Source: Sphagnum compactum (taxonomy: Eukaryota > Bryophyta > Sphagnopsida > Sphagnales). From it: DNA of 64,000 nt. Of the stretch, positions 25,320 to 35,857 are shown in pieces. Both the position numbers and the translations under genes were made by a program. The first letter of the stretch is position 1. Every line of letters starts with the position of its first letter. The notes beneath the pieces were generated by a model, which did not search any database, had not been told where the DNA came from, and was given only the letters and a program-made list of their open reading frames with translations. The DNA lies in contig OZ234500.1 of the NCBI GenBank assembly GCA_965153455.1, forward strand, positions 8,742,001 to 8,806,000, written 5' to 3'.

Positions 25320-26150
25320 GCATTTAGTTGGCTTGAACGATGTTGTATATTTCACTAATAAGCTTATCCTCAATGACATTTATTTCCAATTGCATCTTTT
25401 GCTTTCGGTTTGGTTTCTTTTAATTTTGGAGAAACAATTTCAACTTTGAAACATGGAAAGTTAGGTGTGCCATAAAACTTGTTAGCAATTTCAACATATA
25501 CACATCAAGGTGAAGCTTGGCAACTATTTCATATGACTCCACATGTTTGGCAATAAAACGCGGGGTTAATTTTTCAAGCATTTTGAAATCTTTAATGTTC
25601 CATCACATGTGTTGTCCAACTTCAAATTCCACATGATTTTGTGTTTTGTTGACATACTTCTCATAGCATTTTTTAGCATGTTTTAAAAAAAAATTGGTTG
25701 GAATGTATAATTTTTCACTCCCCTTCCTCACAACTTCCTTGGAATTGTTTCTTCATCCCATGGGAATGGCTAAATCCATACCTGCTTCTTGGCTTTTTTT
25801 CCCAACCTAAGCTCAAACAAGGACATCCCAATTATCACAGGCATTGTGGAGTTGTAACAAAACTTTGCCATGCCTAAATATTGCCCCAATTTTGATGGTT
25901 GACACCCATTTAATTCTTGAGATATTGGTTCAACACCCCATTGACCCTTTTTGTTTAGTCATCCATTTATGGATGGAATGTTATGTTGAATGACAATTTC
26001 ATCCCCACCTTTTGAATTAAATGTTTTCAAAAGCTTAATGTGAATTTGGCATCATAGTCATTTACGATGAATTAAGGCATTTGTGATGTTTCAACTTGAC
26101 ATTTTCCATAAAATCGTGCCTAAAGTTTTTGGTATCAAATGATTTTTTAA
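25320..26150 (-). pseudogene. Ty3/gypsy integrase remnant
   Basis: The minus strand carries the distal part of a plant Ty3/gypsy Pol. Blocks in order are KFTLSFWKHL-like (about 26,045), FHP followed by a decayed DGQT-KRVNGVLNQYL (25,910-25,990), an AWQ-F-TT line matching the LAEFAYN region (about 25,855), HVEFEVGQH (about 25,630), LTPRFIAKHV (about 25,570), and VYMLKL through AHLTFHVSKLK (25,440-25,520). These cover the end of the integrase core and the GPY-type C-terminal region. Stops and frameshifts are numerous. Reverse transcriptase and RNase H of this copy were not found upstream, so it is truncated or more decayed there. No LTRs were found. Confidence 0.75.
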
Positions 26151-27099
26151 AAAAAACTTTAGCCAAGGTAAAGCTCCACCTTAAATGTTTTACCTTACAC
26201 ATAGATCACAAGGCATAATCCATAGCAAGGATTTTTACACCTTTTTTATATGAGTTTGATAAATTTTAAACCTTTGGTAAGCATAAAATTTCCTTCTCAC
26301 TTTTAAGGAGTAGGTGTTAGGCAAATAGGTCGGTCATTGAACACTTATAGGTTCAAAATGTTGGGGTGCACTGGTTGTCGATTTTTGGGTATGGTGTTTA
26401 AAAAAGAGTTGTTGCCCACCTTTGGGTGCACCCATAGCTTTTAGATCACCTAATTTGGACAATAGATGACAAAGATGTAAACTTTAAACCTTAAATTTGT
26501 CCCTCCCCAAAGGAAGGGGGGTCCATTTGTTGGAAAAAATCTTAAATAAACGCTTGGCTACCTTATGGGCAAACACAATGCAACATATGAATGTATGTGT
26601 TGTAGGTATTTAACAAATGTCACAAATTTCCTTGGGCAAACTACGTGAAAATGAAATCCAAATGGTTTTTTATGTAAAAAAATCATTATACACCATTAGC
26701 CAAGATTTGATTTTTAAAAAATGAAAAACATATACAACCATGGGCAACCTTTTATTTATTTAATCCTAAAGATGTAAGTGGCACCTCCATCTTAGGGTTT
26801 GGTTTTGGGTTTCTTATCCTTGTTATTCAATAACAATCTACAAGCTCCTTTTCCCACCTTGCTTGCTTCCAAGTTTTTTGTCCAAATTTTTGTTTGTTTT
26901 TTATCCAAGTTTCTACCACCTTCCATGGCCAAACCTAGGTAGGTATCATTGCAACCTTGTATTATGCTTTTGCAACATGATTTTCACAATTAGGCCTACT
27001 TATTGTTGGAAAAAACTCCCGTTCTATTGTTTATTTTCTTTTTGTGTAGGTGATCGTGCACATGGCTAGTTGGAACATGAATGTGTTAACATTTTTTAG

Positions 27100-27560
27100 T
27101 ATTTGAAACCTCTTTATATTTGACCCTCCTCCCTTGTTACATTTGGTTTTCTTCATGAGCTTCAACCCGCCCCCCCTCCCCAAGCCCCTTTTTTTTTTGG
27201 TCTTAGCATGAGCCTCATTTTCTTCTGGTCCTTTAATTTTCATGAATTTAAACACCCCCTTTCATCTTTTAATCTTTTTCATTTGTTGCCTCTTGTCTTT
27301 TTTTGGTCCTTTTGAAATCCCCGACCCTTCTATCTTGGTTTCACCGTGAGCTTTGTTTTCTTTTATTCATTTTCATTAGCTTCAACTCCTCCCCTTTTCT
27401 TTTTCTTTTGGTCCTCTTAAGATTTGACCCCCCTCTTTCTTAGTCCCACCAAATGAACCTTGTTTTCATTTGATCCTTTTCTTGAACTTTGACCTTCTTT
27501 TTTTCTTTTTTTAGTCCTTTTGAAATTTAACATCCCCTTTTCCTTCCTTAACTTAAGCCC
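27100..27560. repeat. Degenerate pyrimidine-rich minisatellite
   Basis: A unit of roughly 100 bp recurs about four times. It contains a TTGGTCCTTTT phrase, a GAAATTTGACCC phrase, CTTAG/CTTGGT, CACCATGAGCC/CACCGTGAGC and TTTTCTTTTGATCC, then a GAGCTTCAAC phrase. Copies have diverged and vary in length. The strand is strongly pyrimidine-biased, including T-runs and CCCCCC. Short minus-strand open frames here are by-products of the repeat. Confidence 0.65.
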
Positions 27561-28289
27561 TTGCTAACCTACAACAAAACTATTATGAATCTATTTCTAG
27601 TTGCAATAATGGAATTTGCAACTCATTGGGCCTTCTTATCCTCCTCCTTTCATTTTTGACGTTTGATTTTTTTTGTTGTTTCTTTCTTCAGTGTTTTTTC
27701 CCATAAAATCTTAAGTATTTTGTGGATGTTATTATGTGTGATGGGCTATAATCCACTAATAGTTCTTTGCCCCTTGTCTTCCTCGCAGGTAAACATGACA
27801 AGGACAACAAATTTGCAAATGATGAAGGTGCTTGGGTTGCTTCTGTACATAATTGCAACTTCTTACAATTGATCAATTGTAGTTTCATCTACGTCAATAA
27901 TTAAGTCATAGATAATTAATGTTTGCCCAATTTTATGTGTGGCAATAAGACTCTTTGGTTCTTGAACATAATATCTTACATTTAATTGTTCATGTTCATC
28001 ATGATTTTCTATTCCAACATTTTGTATTATTGCTGCTAGGTTTAACAATTGTGTGGTAGCTCCATCATCCTTTGGTTTTTCTTGCTCATTAGCTAATCCA
28101 TCAAAATCATCATTATATTCTTCAAAAATGTTTGTGGCATTTGTTATGTGTACTTTATATGGACTAGTCTTTTCATCCATAGCCTTGGGATTGAGAGGCT
28201 AAATTCTTGTAACCTTGAACCCATTATTGATATTTTTCTTGGACAATGATTGGTCCACACTCTTTTTTATGCAACTAGCTAGTGTGCAT

Positions 28290-29270
28290 TTGTCTGGTTC
28301 ATAATGGTTGTTTCAAAACCATCGCACTATTTTATTTTTTTCTTTCTTGAAAACAATTTTGAATGGCCTAAAGAAACTCACATCTAGGAGTTATAAGGCA
28401 TGCGATGTGTGAATTGGTAATGTGATCATAACCAACCCAACTTCATGCACTTGTCCTATTGCTTTTAATGTAACATGTGAACCATGTCCATCTAGAATTA
28501 GGAGATGCTAATTAGATTGAGAGATACCACCTAGAAGTGACCATTTGAATAATGACAAAAATTCCTTGAATAAAGAAGATGTCATTCAAGCTTTAGTTTG
28601 CGTTGCCATACATGTTCCTACTTTGTATTATTTGATGTAATCACCTTTTATCCACTTACCCTTGAAGATGTATAACCTTGGGAAATAGCCCTTTTTTACA
28701 TTTATGGCACAATTTATTATCAACCATTTCGTAGACTTGGGAATGGTGTTGTAAACCTAATGTGCCCTCTTTCGTAAGAGCCTTGGTTTTTAACTATTGC
28801 CTTGCCTGAATAGTTCTCATCAAAATTCCAAATGTGATATGGACAAAAAATTTGTGTTAGTTATGTACCGTTTGTAAGTTATGATATGACTAGCTACATG
28901 ATTGAGTTGCTAGACCTTGTGCCTTATAGATGTCTAGTCCTTTTGCAAGTTGAATATTTAACTTTAAATGTTGACGTTTGAATTACTACCACCAAGAATT
29001 TCCAAAAATTCCTTTCTTGAAAGGGGTGGGCCTTGTCTAGGTCAATTTTGCCACTTTCATTTTGAGCTACATCAAAGTAATTGAAAGTCCACATTCTTGA
29101 ATAACCAAAATCTAGGCCCAAGCGCTTATCCTCTTCACCATTTAACACACCTTTTGGGCCCAACTTCCTACCATTCAAGTGATCTAAAAGAGAGGTTAAT
29201 GGTATGTTCCAAAACTTACTTGCTTGAATCCTTAAAGAAGTATGACCTCTTTTCATTACATCCATAACTT
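28290..29270 (-). pseudogene. Decayed pogo/Tigger/jerky-like transposase (CENP-B type)
   Basis: The minus strand starts at 29,265 with a Psq/CENP-B-type helix-turn-helix. It keeps the Ser-Leu-Arg, Ala-Ser-Lys-Phe-Trp, Ile-Pro-x-Thr-Ser-Leu-x-Asp-His-Leu pattern and a GPKGVL-EE-like block. A HPFQERNFW block follows (about 29,020), equivalent to the NG-PG-WW region. The DDE catalytic region is visible in broken frames: WNFDENYSGKA (about 28,810-28,840), FYIFKG-like (about 28,670), LLILDGHGSHVT-like (28,470-28,515), and a Ser-His-Ala, Leu-Asp-Val block (about 28,390). The N-terminal 110 codons are open and the rest is broken by stops and shifts. An open frame at 27,863-28,180 (minus) lies where a C-terminal tail would be, but I do not recognise it. 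Confidence 0.75.
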
Positions 29271-29279
29271 TTTCTAAGG

Positions 29280-30750
29280 CTTTAGATGTTCATCTTCCTT
29301 GTTGTGAACAATGCAAGAACCCGGTTTGTTTTTACTAATTTGGTAATTGGTTGTGTTGGAGTTGTAGGTGGAATGTTTTCCTTATTTATTTTGCCTATTC
29401 CTATAAGCCATTTCGTTGCCTATGAGGTACATGGTTGCATTAACTTGCTTATTGGCCCTAGCCTCAAGCAACTTGGTGGGATTTGATCATAACCTACAAG
29501 AGGTATAAACTTTAGCTTCATGTATGCATCCCAAAATTTCAAAAAGTTTGTTAGGTCTAGATATTGTAGAAATGCATGACTTTCCAAAGATTCATTTGAA
29601 GAAATCATTGCATAGAATCTAACAAAGTTAGCCCATTTTAAGTTGGCATCTATAGTTGATTTATAGGCTGTTAATGTGAAAATGACATTACGACGGTTTG
29701 CAACTTATTGAAATTTACTAGAACTATTTGACCTCCTTGTTACTCTCGAGATTCTAGATTGTTGCATCCAACATTAATATAAATATTTGCTAAAATTTTC
29801 ATGGTAAATCTAATCTACATAGTCAATTCCTATTTTTGCAATTGATGTTTGTGCAAGTTGCTTTTGTAAACTTGCTTTTATTTTAACATCTTGTGAACTA
29901 AATTCTAATGTGCCATGTCCTTCCCATTGTTCTAATTGCAAACTTGATTCTCTTTCATCTTTCTTCTCAATGATTTTAAACTAGGAAACATAATCTCTAA
30001 GAAAACTTGAACAAACTCATCATGAGCCTTGGATAGTGATGACATTCTTGAAGTAATGCTAGAGTAATTCAAAAGTTTGAAAGGTTAGCTTACTATGTTG
30101 TATGTTTTTCTTATGAAAATATTGTGTTTGTAATTCCTAATTTTGGCAAGAATCTTGTGTGCTTGGAAAATGTGCAAATTTTTAGGGTCATTTATGTGTC
30201 TTGATTTGGGGGAAAGATGCTTGAATGTGTTAAGTGTTGTTGTTTTTATTGTGGCTTCAAAAGGTTGTTTGTACCTATAAACCCTAAAACCTAAAATCTT
30301 GAATTGAATAACTCCAACAACAAACACTTATTTTGTTGTGCAATGGTCTAATTGTTTTGTACATTGTTGTCATTTTACACCCTAAACCAATCATTAATGT
30401 GCTATCTGTGAGCATAGTTTTTGTAAAATTGCACTCTTAAAACCCCATTACCAAACACCTGTCTTTATTGAGTGGTTTGATTGTTTGCTTTTACTTTGCT
30501 CCTTTCTTCATATGAGGAAAACAATGGGCTTGTGGAAGTGCTCTATGTTATATCCCATGACCAAACACATCGTTCATCTAAGTGGGGCTGCAAAATCAAC
30601 CATATTTGTTTAAAATAAACCTATGGCCGAACACAAAACCATAACAATGTGTGAGTCATTAAAAAAAAAGCCAAACATAAATTTTTGCCACTGCACGTTC
30701 GGTTATACAATGCAATATGTGCATTGACAAGTGTAATAAAGGGGGCAATG
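29280..30750. other. AT-rich DNA, unassigned transposon-like remains
   Basis: Several minus-strand open frames of 60-80 codons lie here (29,420-29,608 and 30,085-30,327). They have no recognisable family motifs. They may be upstream parts of the pogo-like element or another dead element. No RNA gene was seen. Confidence 0.35.
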
Positions 30751-33250
30751 ACCGGCCTAACTCAGAAAATTTGGCTCGATCGGTCACCGGCCTATGTTCG
30801 GTGTTAGGTGTATCTACCCTCGTATTCCTCCTCTCGCCAAGGAGGGATATTCATGGATAGAAGATGTACCCTCTAAATGCTCTCCCTTAGCAATCCTGAA
30901 TTCACAACTTCTTTGTGCAATGGTCCACAAGCCCATGGATCTTCTAATCACCATGGGTCTAGCCAGAATATTGAAGCCTGGCAAGCTTCGAAATTCGTTA
31001 AGATGGGAAATCTGCTTGGAGTTCCCATTCTAGGTCAATCAGACAAGGGTCAGCCAGAGCGATTCGTCCTTGATTTGCGTTGCTGTTATTCACATGGTCA
31101 AATTGGGTTCCTCTTGGAGTTTGTTGTTTTGCCTAGGTTAGCTAAACATGATGTTCCTCGATAGAAAGATCGATCGAGATGGAGCCCTGCGTACTTTTCT
31201 TCTTTCATTGGGTATCCCCATGGCCGACCTCGTCTCTCGTTTGGGGTAGTGGCATCTGTTCGGGACCCTAGACCACGTTGTAAGCATCTGGATACTTTCA
31301 GCTTGAACCAGGAACTGGTGGGGGTTGCACACAAGAGTGGCAAAATTTCCGTCCATGGAGTCCAAGCGGGTCCAAGTGAGATTCCTTAGCATTAAAGACA
31401 GCTCGGGAGCTTGTGTGATTGGGAGCCTGAGTTGGCAAAGGCCTTGGGCTCGGAGTGAAGGTTGCAAAGGCGGAGAAAGGGGGGAGCAGAGGAACTCTGG
31501 GTCGTTTCAAAATCGAGTGAGCTACGTGCATCACACTACTCCCCATATGTAGGGGCGAGCGAGTGAGCCAGTGGGAAAGCGAGCTAAGGCATTTCTTCAG
31601 AAGAGCAGGTTCAATGGAGGGCGGATCAGTCCCACATCCACATCAGGCCAGGTTCAGGGCGGGACGAGGAGTGGAGAGGAGGACAACGGCCTGGTAAAGA
31701 CCTGGCCCTTTTTTTAAAGTCTAAAACGGCCGGGCTTTATTGAGCGTAACTTCGAATGTTGTCCTTGTGGATCCTGAGTCCGGACCAGCCAGTTGCGATT
31801 TACCCCATGGAAGCAATGCACTAAAGGTCGTGGCTCCTGGAGCATTGGTCGGACCAGGAGAGCACCGAAGAAACTTCGCATGTTTGGTTATGCGTTCTGC
31901 TTTGGTTCTGTGTCAAAGACATGAGATTGTGGTGGAACTTAAACAGATTTGCCAAGGGATTGTGAACATATCCTGTAGCTTCTCCTGATTCAAGAATTTA
32001 TTGCTTGCTCCATTTAGCCCCATAACCAAGCTCATCTCCACTTGGTGCATCTGTCTTTTTTGTGTCTTGCCCTTGCCAGGAGCTCGCCTAAGTCAAGGAA
32101 ATTTGATGACCACATATCAAGCAAGAAAATTGAGTTGTGCTGCTGGAGTAGTGGGTATCTCCTGCAGATCCAGGTAATTGACTGAAAGCAGTTGTCAGGA
32201 GACAAGGCGTCATCTCTAGCTGCAAGGAGATGCCAATGAAAGCTGCTAGTGGATTTAAGCAATTGGCAGTCATTAGTGTTCTATGTTGACTTCAGCATTG
32301 CCTGTTTTGAAGCTACAGAGGTTATCTGTGCAATGATATAAAATTCTGAGCTCTTTGCAAATTAAATGTTCTATTCTTTAGCATTGGCCTCCTTTCAGCA
32401 AGATCATGATTACAGAGCGCTTGGAAGCTTCATTTGTATCAAGCATGCAAGCAATGCTGGGCTGGGTGCATTGCAATGTGAGATAGACAAGATTGTTTTG
32501 ATTATGATGCTGAATTTGAAGAATTGCAGAAATAGTGTGGATGGTGTTTGTTTGCATGAGTCAACTTATTTGAGAGCTGCCTGTCTTTAAAGACACAAGG
32601 GAGGTCACAGAGCACTTCTCCTTCCAGGCTTCCACAGGTGTGACCGCAGTGCAAAACAAAGAAGCATTGGCTTTCTCCTTGTCCACCATACATATGCATT
32701 TCATATGCATAACTGAATAGCAAAAAGCTCCAGGAGGAGGAAAGATGCTGCTTATAATGTAGCTGGGTGCTCAGCTGCAAAGATGTTATGATGGAAGTAC
32801 CTTCATTTTGAGAATCAGCATATTCACCCTCTCACTGTCAAAGTTGAAGAATCCAGTAACATTGCTTCAAAGTGTGGCAGTAAGATTCTTGCTAGGTTCA
32901 AATGAACTACTCTTCATCACTGTAAGAACACAAGCAGTTGAATTGTATCCTTGAAGCATCAAATGCTTGTCTCTTGTATGTATCTCTCCTTGCTAGAAGT
33001 GCTAAATTTGTATTGGTACTTGGTGAGGTCAGAAGCTGGCCAGTTTTGAATGAAGATAGCTGAGGAGGTGTTCCATGAGGACAAGAAGAATCTGACATGA
33101 GGGGGATTGAATAGCTGACACGCACACTTTTTCCACTGCACTGAAGAAAATTGTGGATGCAGATCTTTCTCTTTCTAATGCAGGAATAATGGTGATAGGC
33201 CTTCGATCTACGGAGGATTTGACAAGTCTATGCCCATTGAGTTCAGGTGC
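30751..33250. other. Compositional shift to less AT-rich DNA, no recognised gene
   Basis: From about 30,750 the DNA becomes richer in G and C and stays so to about 43.7 kb. Overlapping open frames on both strands at 30,790-31,550 reach about 110 codons, but none shows a family motif and they overlap in several frames. The stretch 31,560-33,250 is unique sequence with no convincing exon. Confidence 0.4.
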
Positions 33251-33258
33251 TCGAAACG

Positions 33259-33592
33259 TCCACTCTTTACTGGCTTGGAGAGTGGAGAAAATGAACTCAA
33301 AGGAATCGAAATATCCACTCTTTAAGAACTTGGAGAGTGGAGAAAATGAACTCAACGAGATCAAAATGTCCACTCTTTACGAACTTGGAGAGAGTGGAGA
33401 AAAGGAACTCAACGGGAGTGAAATTTCCTCTCTTTACGAACCTGGACAGAGTGGAGAAAATGAACTCAACGGGATCGAAGTGTCCACTCTTTACGAACTC
33501 GGAGGAGTGGAGAAAATGAACTCAACGGGATCGAAGTGTCCACTCTTTACGAACTTGGAGAGAGTGGAGAAAATGAACTCAACGAGGCAAGC
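33259..33592. repeat. Minisatellite, six units of 55-57 bp
   Basis: Six head-to-tail units start at 33,259, 33,314, 33,369, 33,426, 33,483 and 33,539. Spacings are 55, 55, 57, 57 and 56 bp. Each begins TCC(A/T)CTCTTTA, passes through GGAGAGTGGAGAAAA(T/G)GAACTCAA, and ends in a CGGGATCGAAGTG-like phrase. A 155-codon plus-strand open frame crosses the array, but the unit length is not a multiple of three, so its peptide repeat changes frame from unit to unit. I therefore read this as a non-coding minisatellite. Confidence 0.93.
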
Positions 33593-34589
33593 AATTAAGG
33601 AGGCAAGTAATTGTGCTTGACACATGATACCACAGCGAAAGGAACCCCAAGTCTAGTAACAGACAAGTGTGCGCATAAACTTGCAAGATGTCAGCGGAGA
33701 TATACTCGATCAGCTCATGGAATGATCGAGACATGCCTGTTGGAGCATGTGATTGATGCATCCAAGGAACAAAGAAGAAGACCGAAGCTATTCAAATACG
33801 TTGTAGTGATCAAACCCCCTTTCGCGGGCCACAATGGATATCGTTTATGATCCCAGTGGCATTGCAATGGAGCGTTACAGTGCCCAAGATTTCTTAGGAC
33901 AGGAGTAAAGGCTCCCACAGATGCATCCGGAGTTACGACCTAAAGAGAACTTTCCAGATTCCACTTTTTCTGTTATTGCGTCCAATTGTACCATCATCGA
34001 GATCCGAAGAACAGACGGAAGTTGACTTAAAGTAGCAAGAATCGAAGTTGTGAAAGGAGTTTTAAAGACCCAAATTTCTGCTGCTGCTGGCTACAATGCT
34101 TATGAGATCCTACAAAGAATTCCGACTATCTGAAAGCAAATTCGACGGATCGGTGCATGCTAGTAAAGAATTACCCAGCTTGCAAGCCCAGATTAGGCTA
34201 GATTGAGGTGAGCAATTGGAGGTAAGTTCTTCACAGACAAATCCCTAAAGATTATTGATGGCTTTGGTGTCATAGTGCATGTGGTTTGCAGATGATGGAA
34301 ACTAGACAACAGTGAGGTCAATGGTTCTGGTTTTAGTTGTAATTCTAGGCAAAGAAGTCTGAGCTGCATGATTTTGGGAATTAGAATCCTTCTATTGTGA
34401 AAGAGCACTAGGGCAGTACTTTGTATGCTGCTGCTTTGAGGGATGGAGAAGCATCTCTGGGAGTTGTGTGTGTTCCTCAGAGTGTTTTGAATGGTCTTTC
34501 AGGCTCTGATTATTGAAGTAATTTGATGTCACATTTGCACTTGGTCACATTATTTTCATTGAAGTGTCCTTGCAAATGCATTCCTCTCT

Positions 34590-34609
34590 CCCCCCCCCTC
34601 CCCCCCCCC
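34590..34609. repeat. Poly-C tract (C9 T C10)
   Basis: A run of nine C, one T and ten C is embedded in a pyrimidine-rich stretch. The complementary strand is a G-run that could fold as a quadruplex. Such tracts are also prone to sequencing length errors. The surrounding 33,600-35,850 shows no convincing exon, but it may contain the promoter and 5' UTR of the SAM-domain gene. Confidence 0.9.
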
Positions 34610-35857
34610 AACCGCCCCAACACACAAAATGTTTGGAGGCTGTTAGTGAAGGTCCTCTCAACAGCCAAAAGGAATAGGTTTTGGTGTCCTAACCTTGGCA
34701 GGTCAGGTTTTTGCCTGGAAAGATTGGATCGTAAGTAGAGTCCTCCCAGTGGAGATGGATGCCATGTCTTTGAAGGTTCTTCCCACTGACCTAAGATTGT
34801 ACCAAGGGCATCTATTCTTAGTTTGAGATCTCTGCTTTCACTTGAATGGCCCAAGTTGCCAAGGTGAAGAGGATGGTGTTCTATCATCTAGCAGTATTGC
34901 ACAGGGATGGATACCAGTGGCAGGCTCTAGTAATTTTTTTTGTCAAATGTTTCTTTCTAAGGGTTATAGATTGACACATGCTGTCAATTGATGCATCTGT
35001 CAGGTGTCATATTTCCTCCCTTCATTCTTAGTGTCCTTGACTCTGCCTCTCTGCAAGGCAAGTCTTACTTTCTATGTCCAAAAATTTGGTCTCCCTTCAT
35101 GCCACCTTGTGCACCTCATTATTTCCTTGTGCCTTGCAGCATTGATTATTGTGGCCTTGCATATGGCTAGGCACCTGACTGTATATAAATTCATCAGGGA
35201 CTCCCTTAAGGAGCTGAAACAAGTCTAGGGTATGGCAGCACATTGTTAACCACACTGCTTTTTCCACCAATGCAGGAGAGGTCACACACCAACCATTTCA
35301 ATGGAGTTCACCATAGTATAAGGTAAAGTTTCCAGACTCTCAAACTTGTGATGTTTTGAAGTTTGAACATTCCAATTTCATGGCAATGACCTTCACCCCT
35401 GCAGATTAGGGATCATGTGCAAGGCCAAGCACTCAGCACAGGTCAAATGTAGGTCCAGGTCAGGGCTTACAAAAGACAACAGCCAGAACTCTTGTGGCCT
35501 GTCTCATGGGGTGCTAAATGAAAGTGGATCCTCTAGAGAACAAATCTTCCTCTCAGATTAGACCATATTATACTAAGGCACTTTCTGAGGTCCTTGAATC
35601 CTTATCCTGAGTCTTGCTTTGACTTCAAGGAAAAGTTTAAACCTGGTTCTGGCTTTCTTAATCCCAAGTATGGAGATTTCTCAACTCTCATGAGGGTTAT
35701 TTATGCTTTTCTGTAAGAAACTTCTGGTCTACATCATGTCATCCTTTTGCACTTAATCTTTGGGACCATTTCTTTGTTGTGTTCTGATCACAGTCCATAA
35801 CAGGGTTGACAATCAGGGCTGTGCAGGATTTCTTGGGAACCATATAGTTGGCATGCA

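Noticed and set aside
30790-31550. Possible gene with overlapping frames on both strands (up to 109 codons)
   Set aside because: No domain, no splice-consistent extension and simultaneous openness in several frames. I cannot support a product.
33153-33620. 155-codon open frame across the minisatellite as a repeat protein
   Set aside because: Unit lengths of 55-57 bp are not multiples of three, so the peptide is not a consistent repeat. No family resemblance or splice context.
34590-34609. Poly-C tract as a regulatory i-motif/G-quadruplex
   Set aside because: It is a plain homopolymer interrupted by one T, with no conserved context; only the simple repeat is reported.
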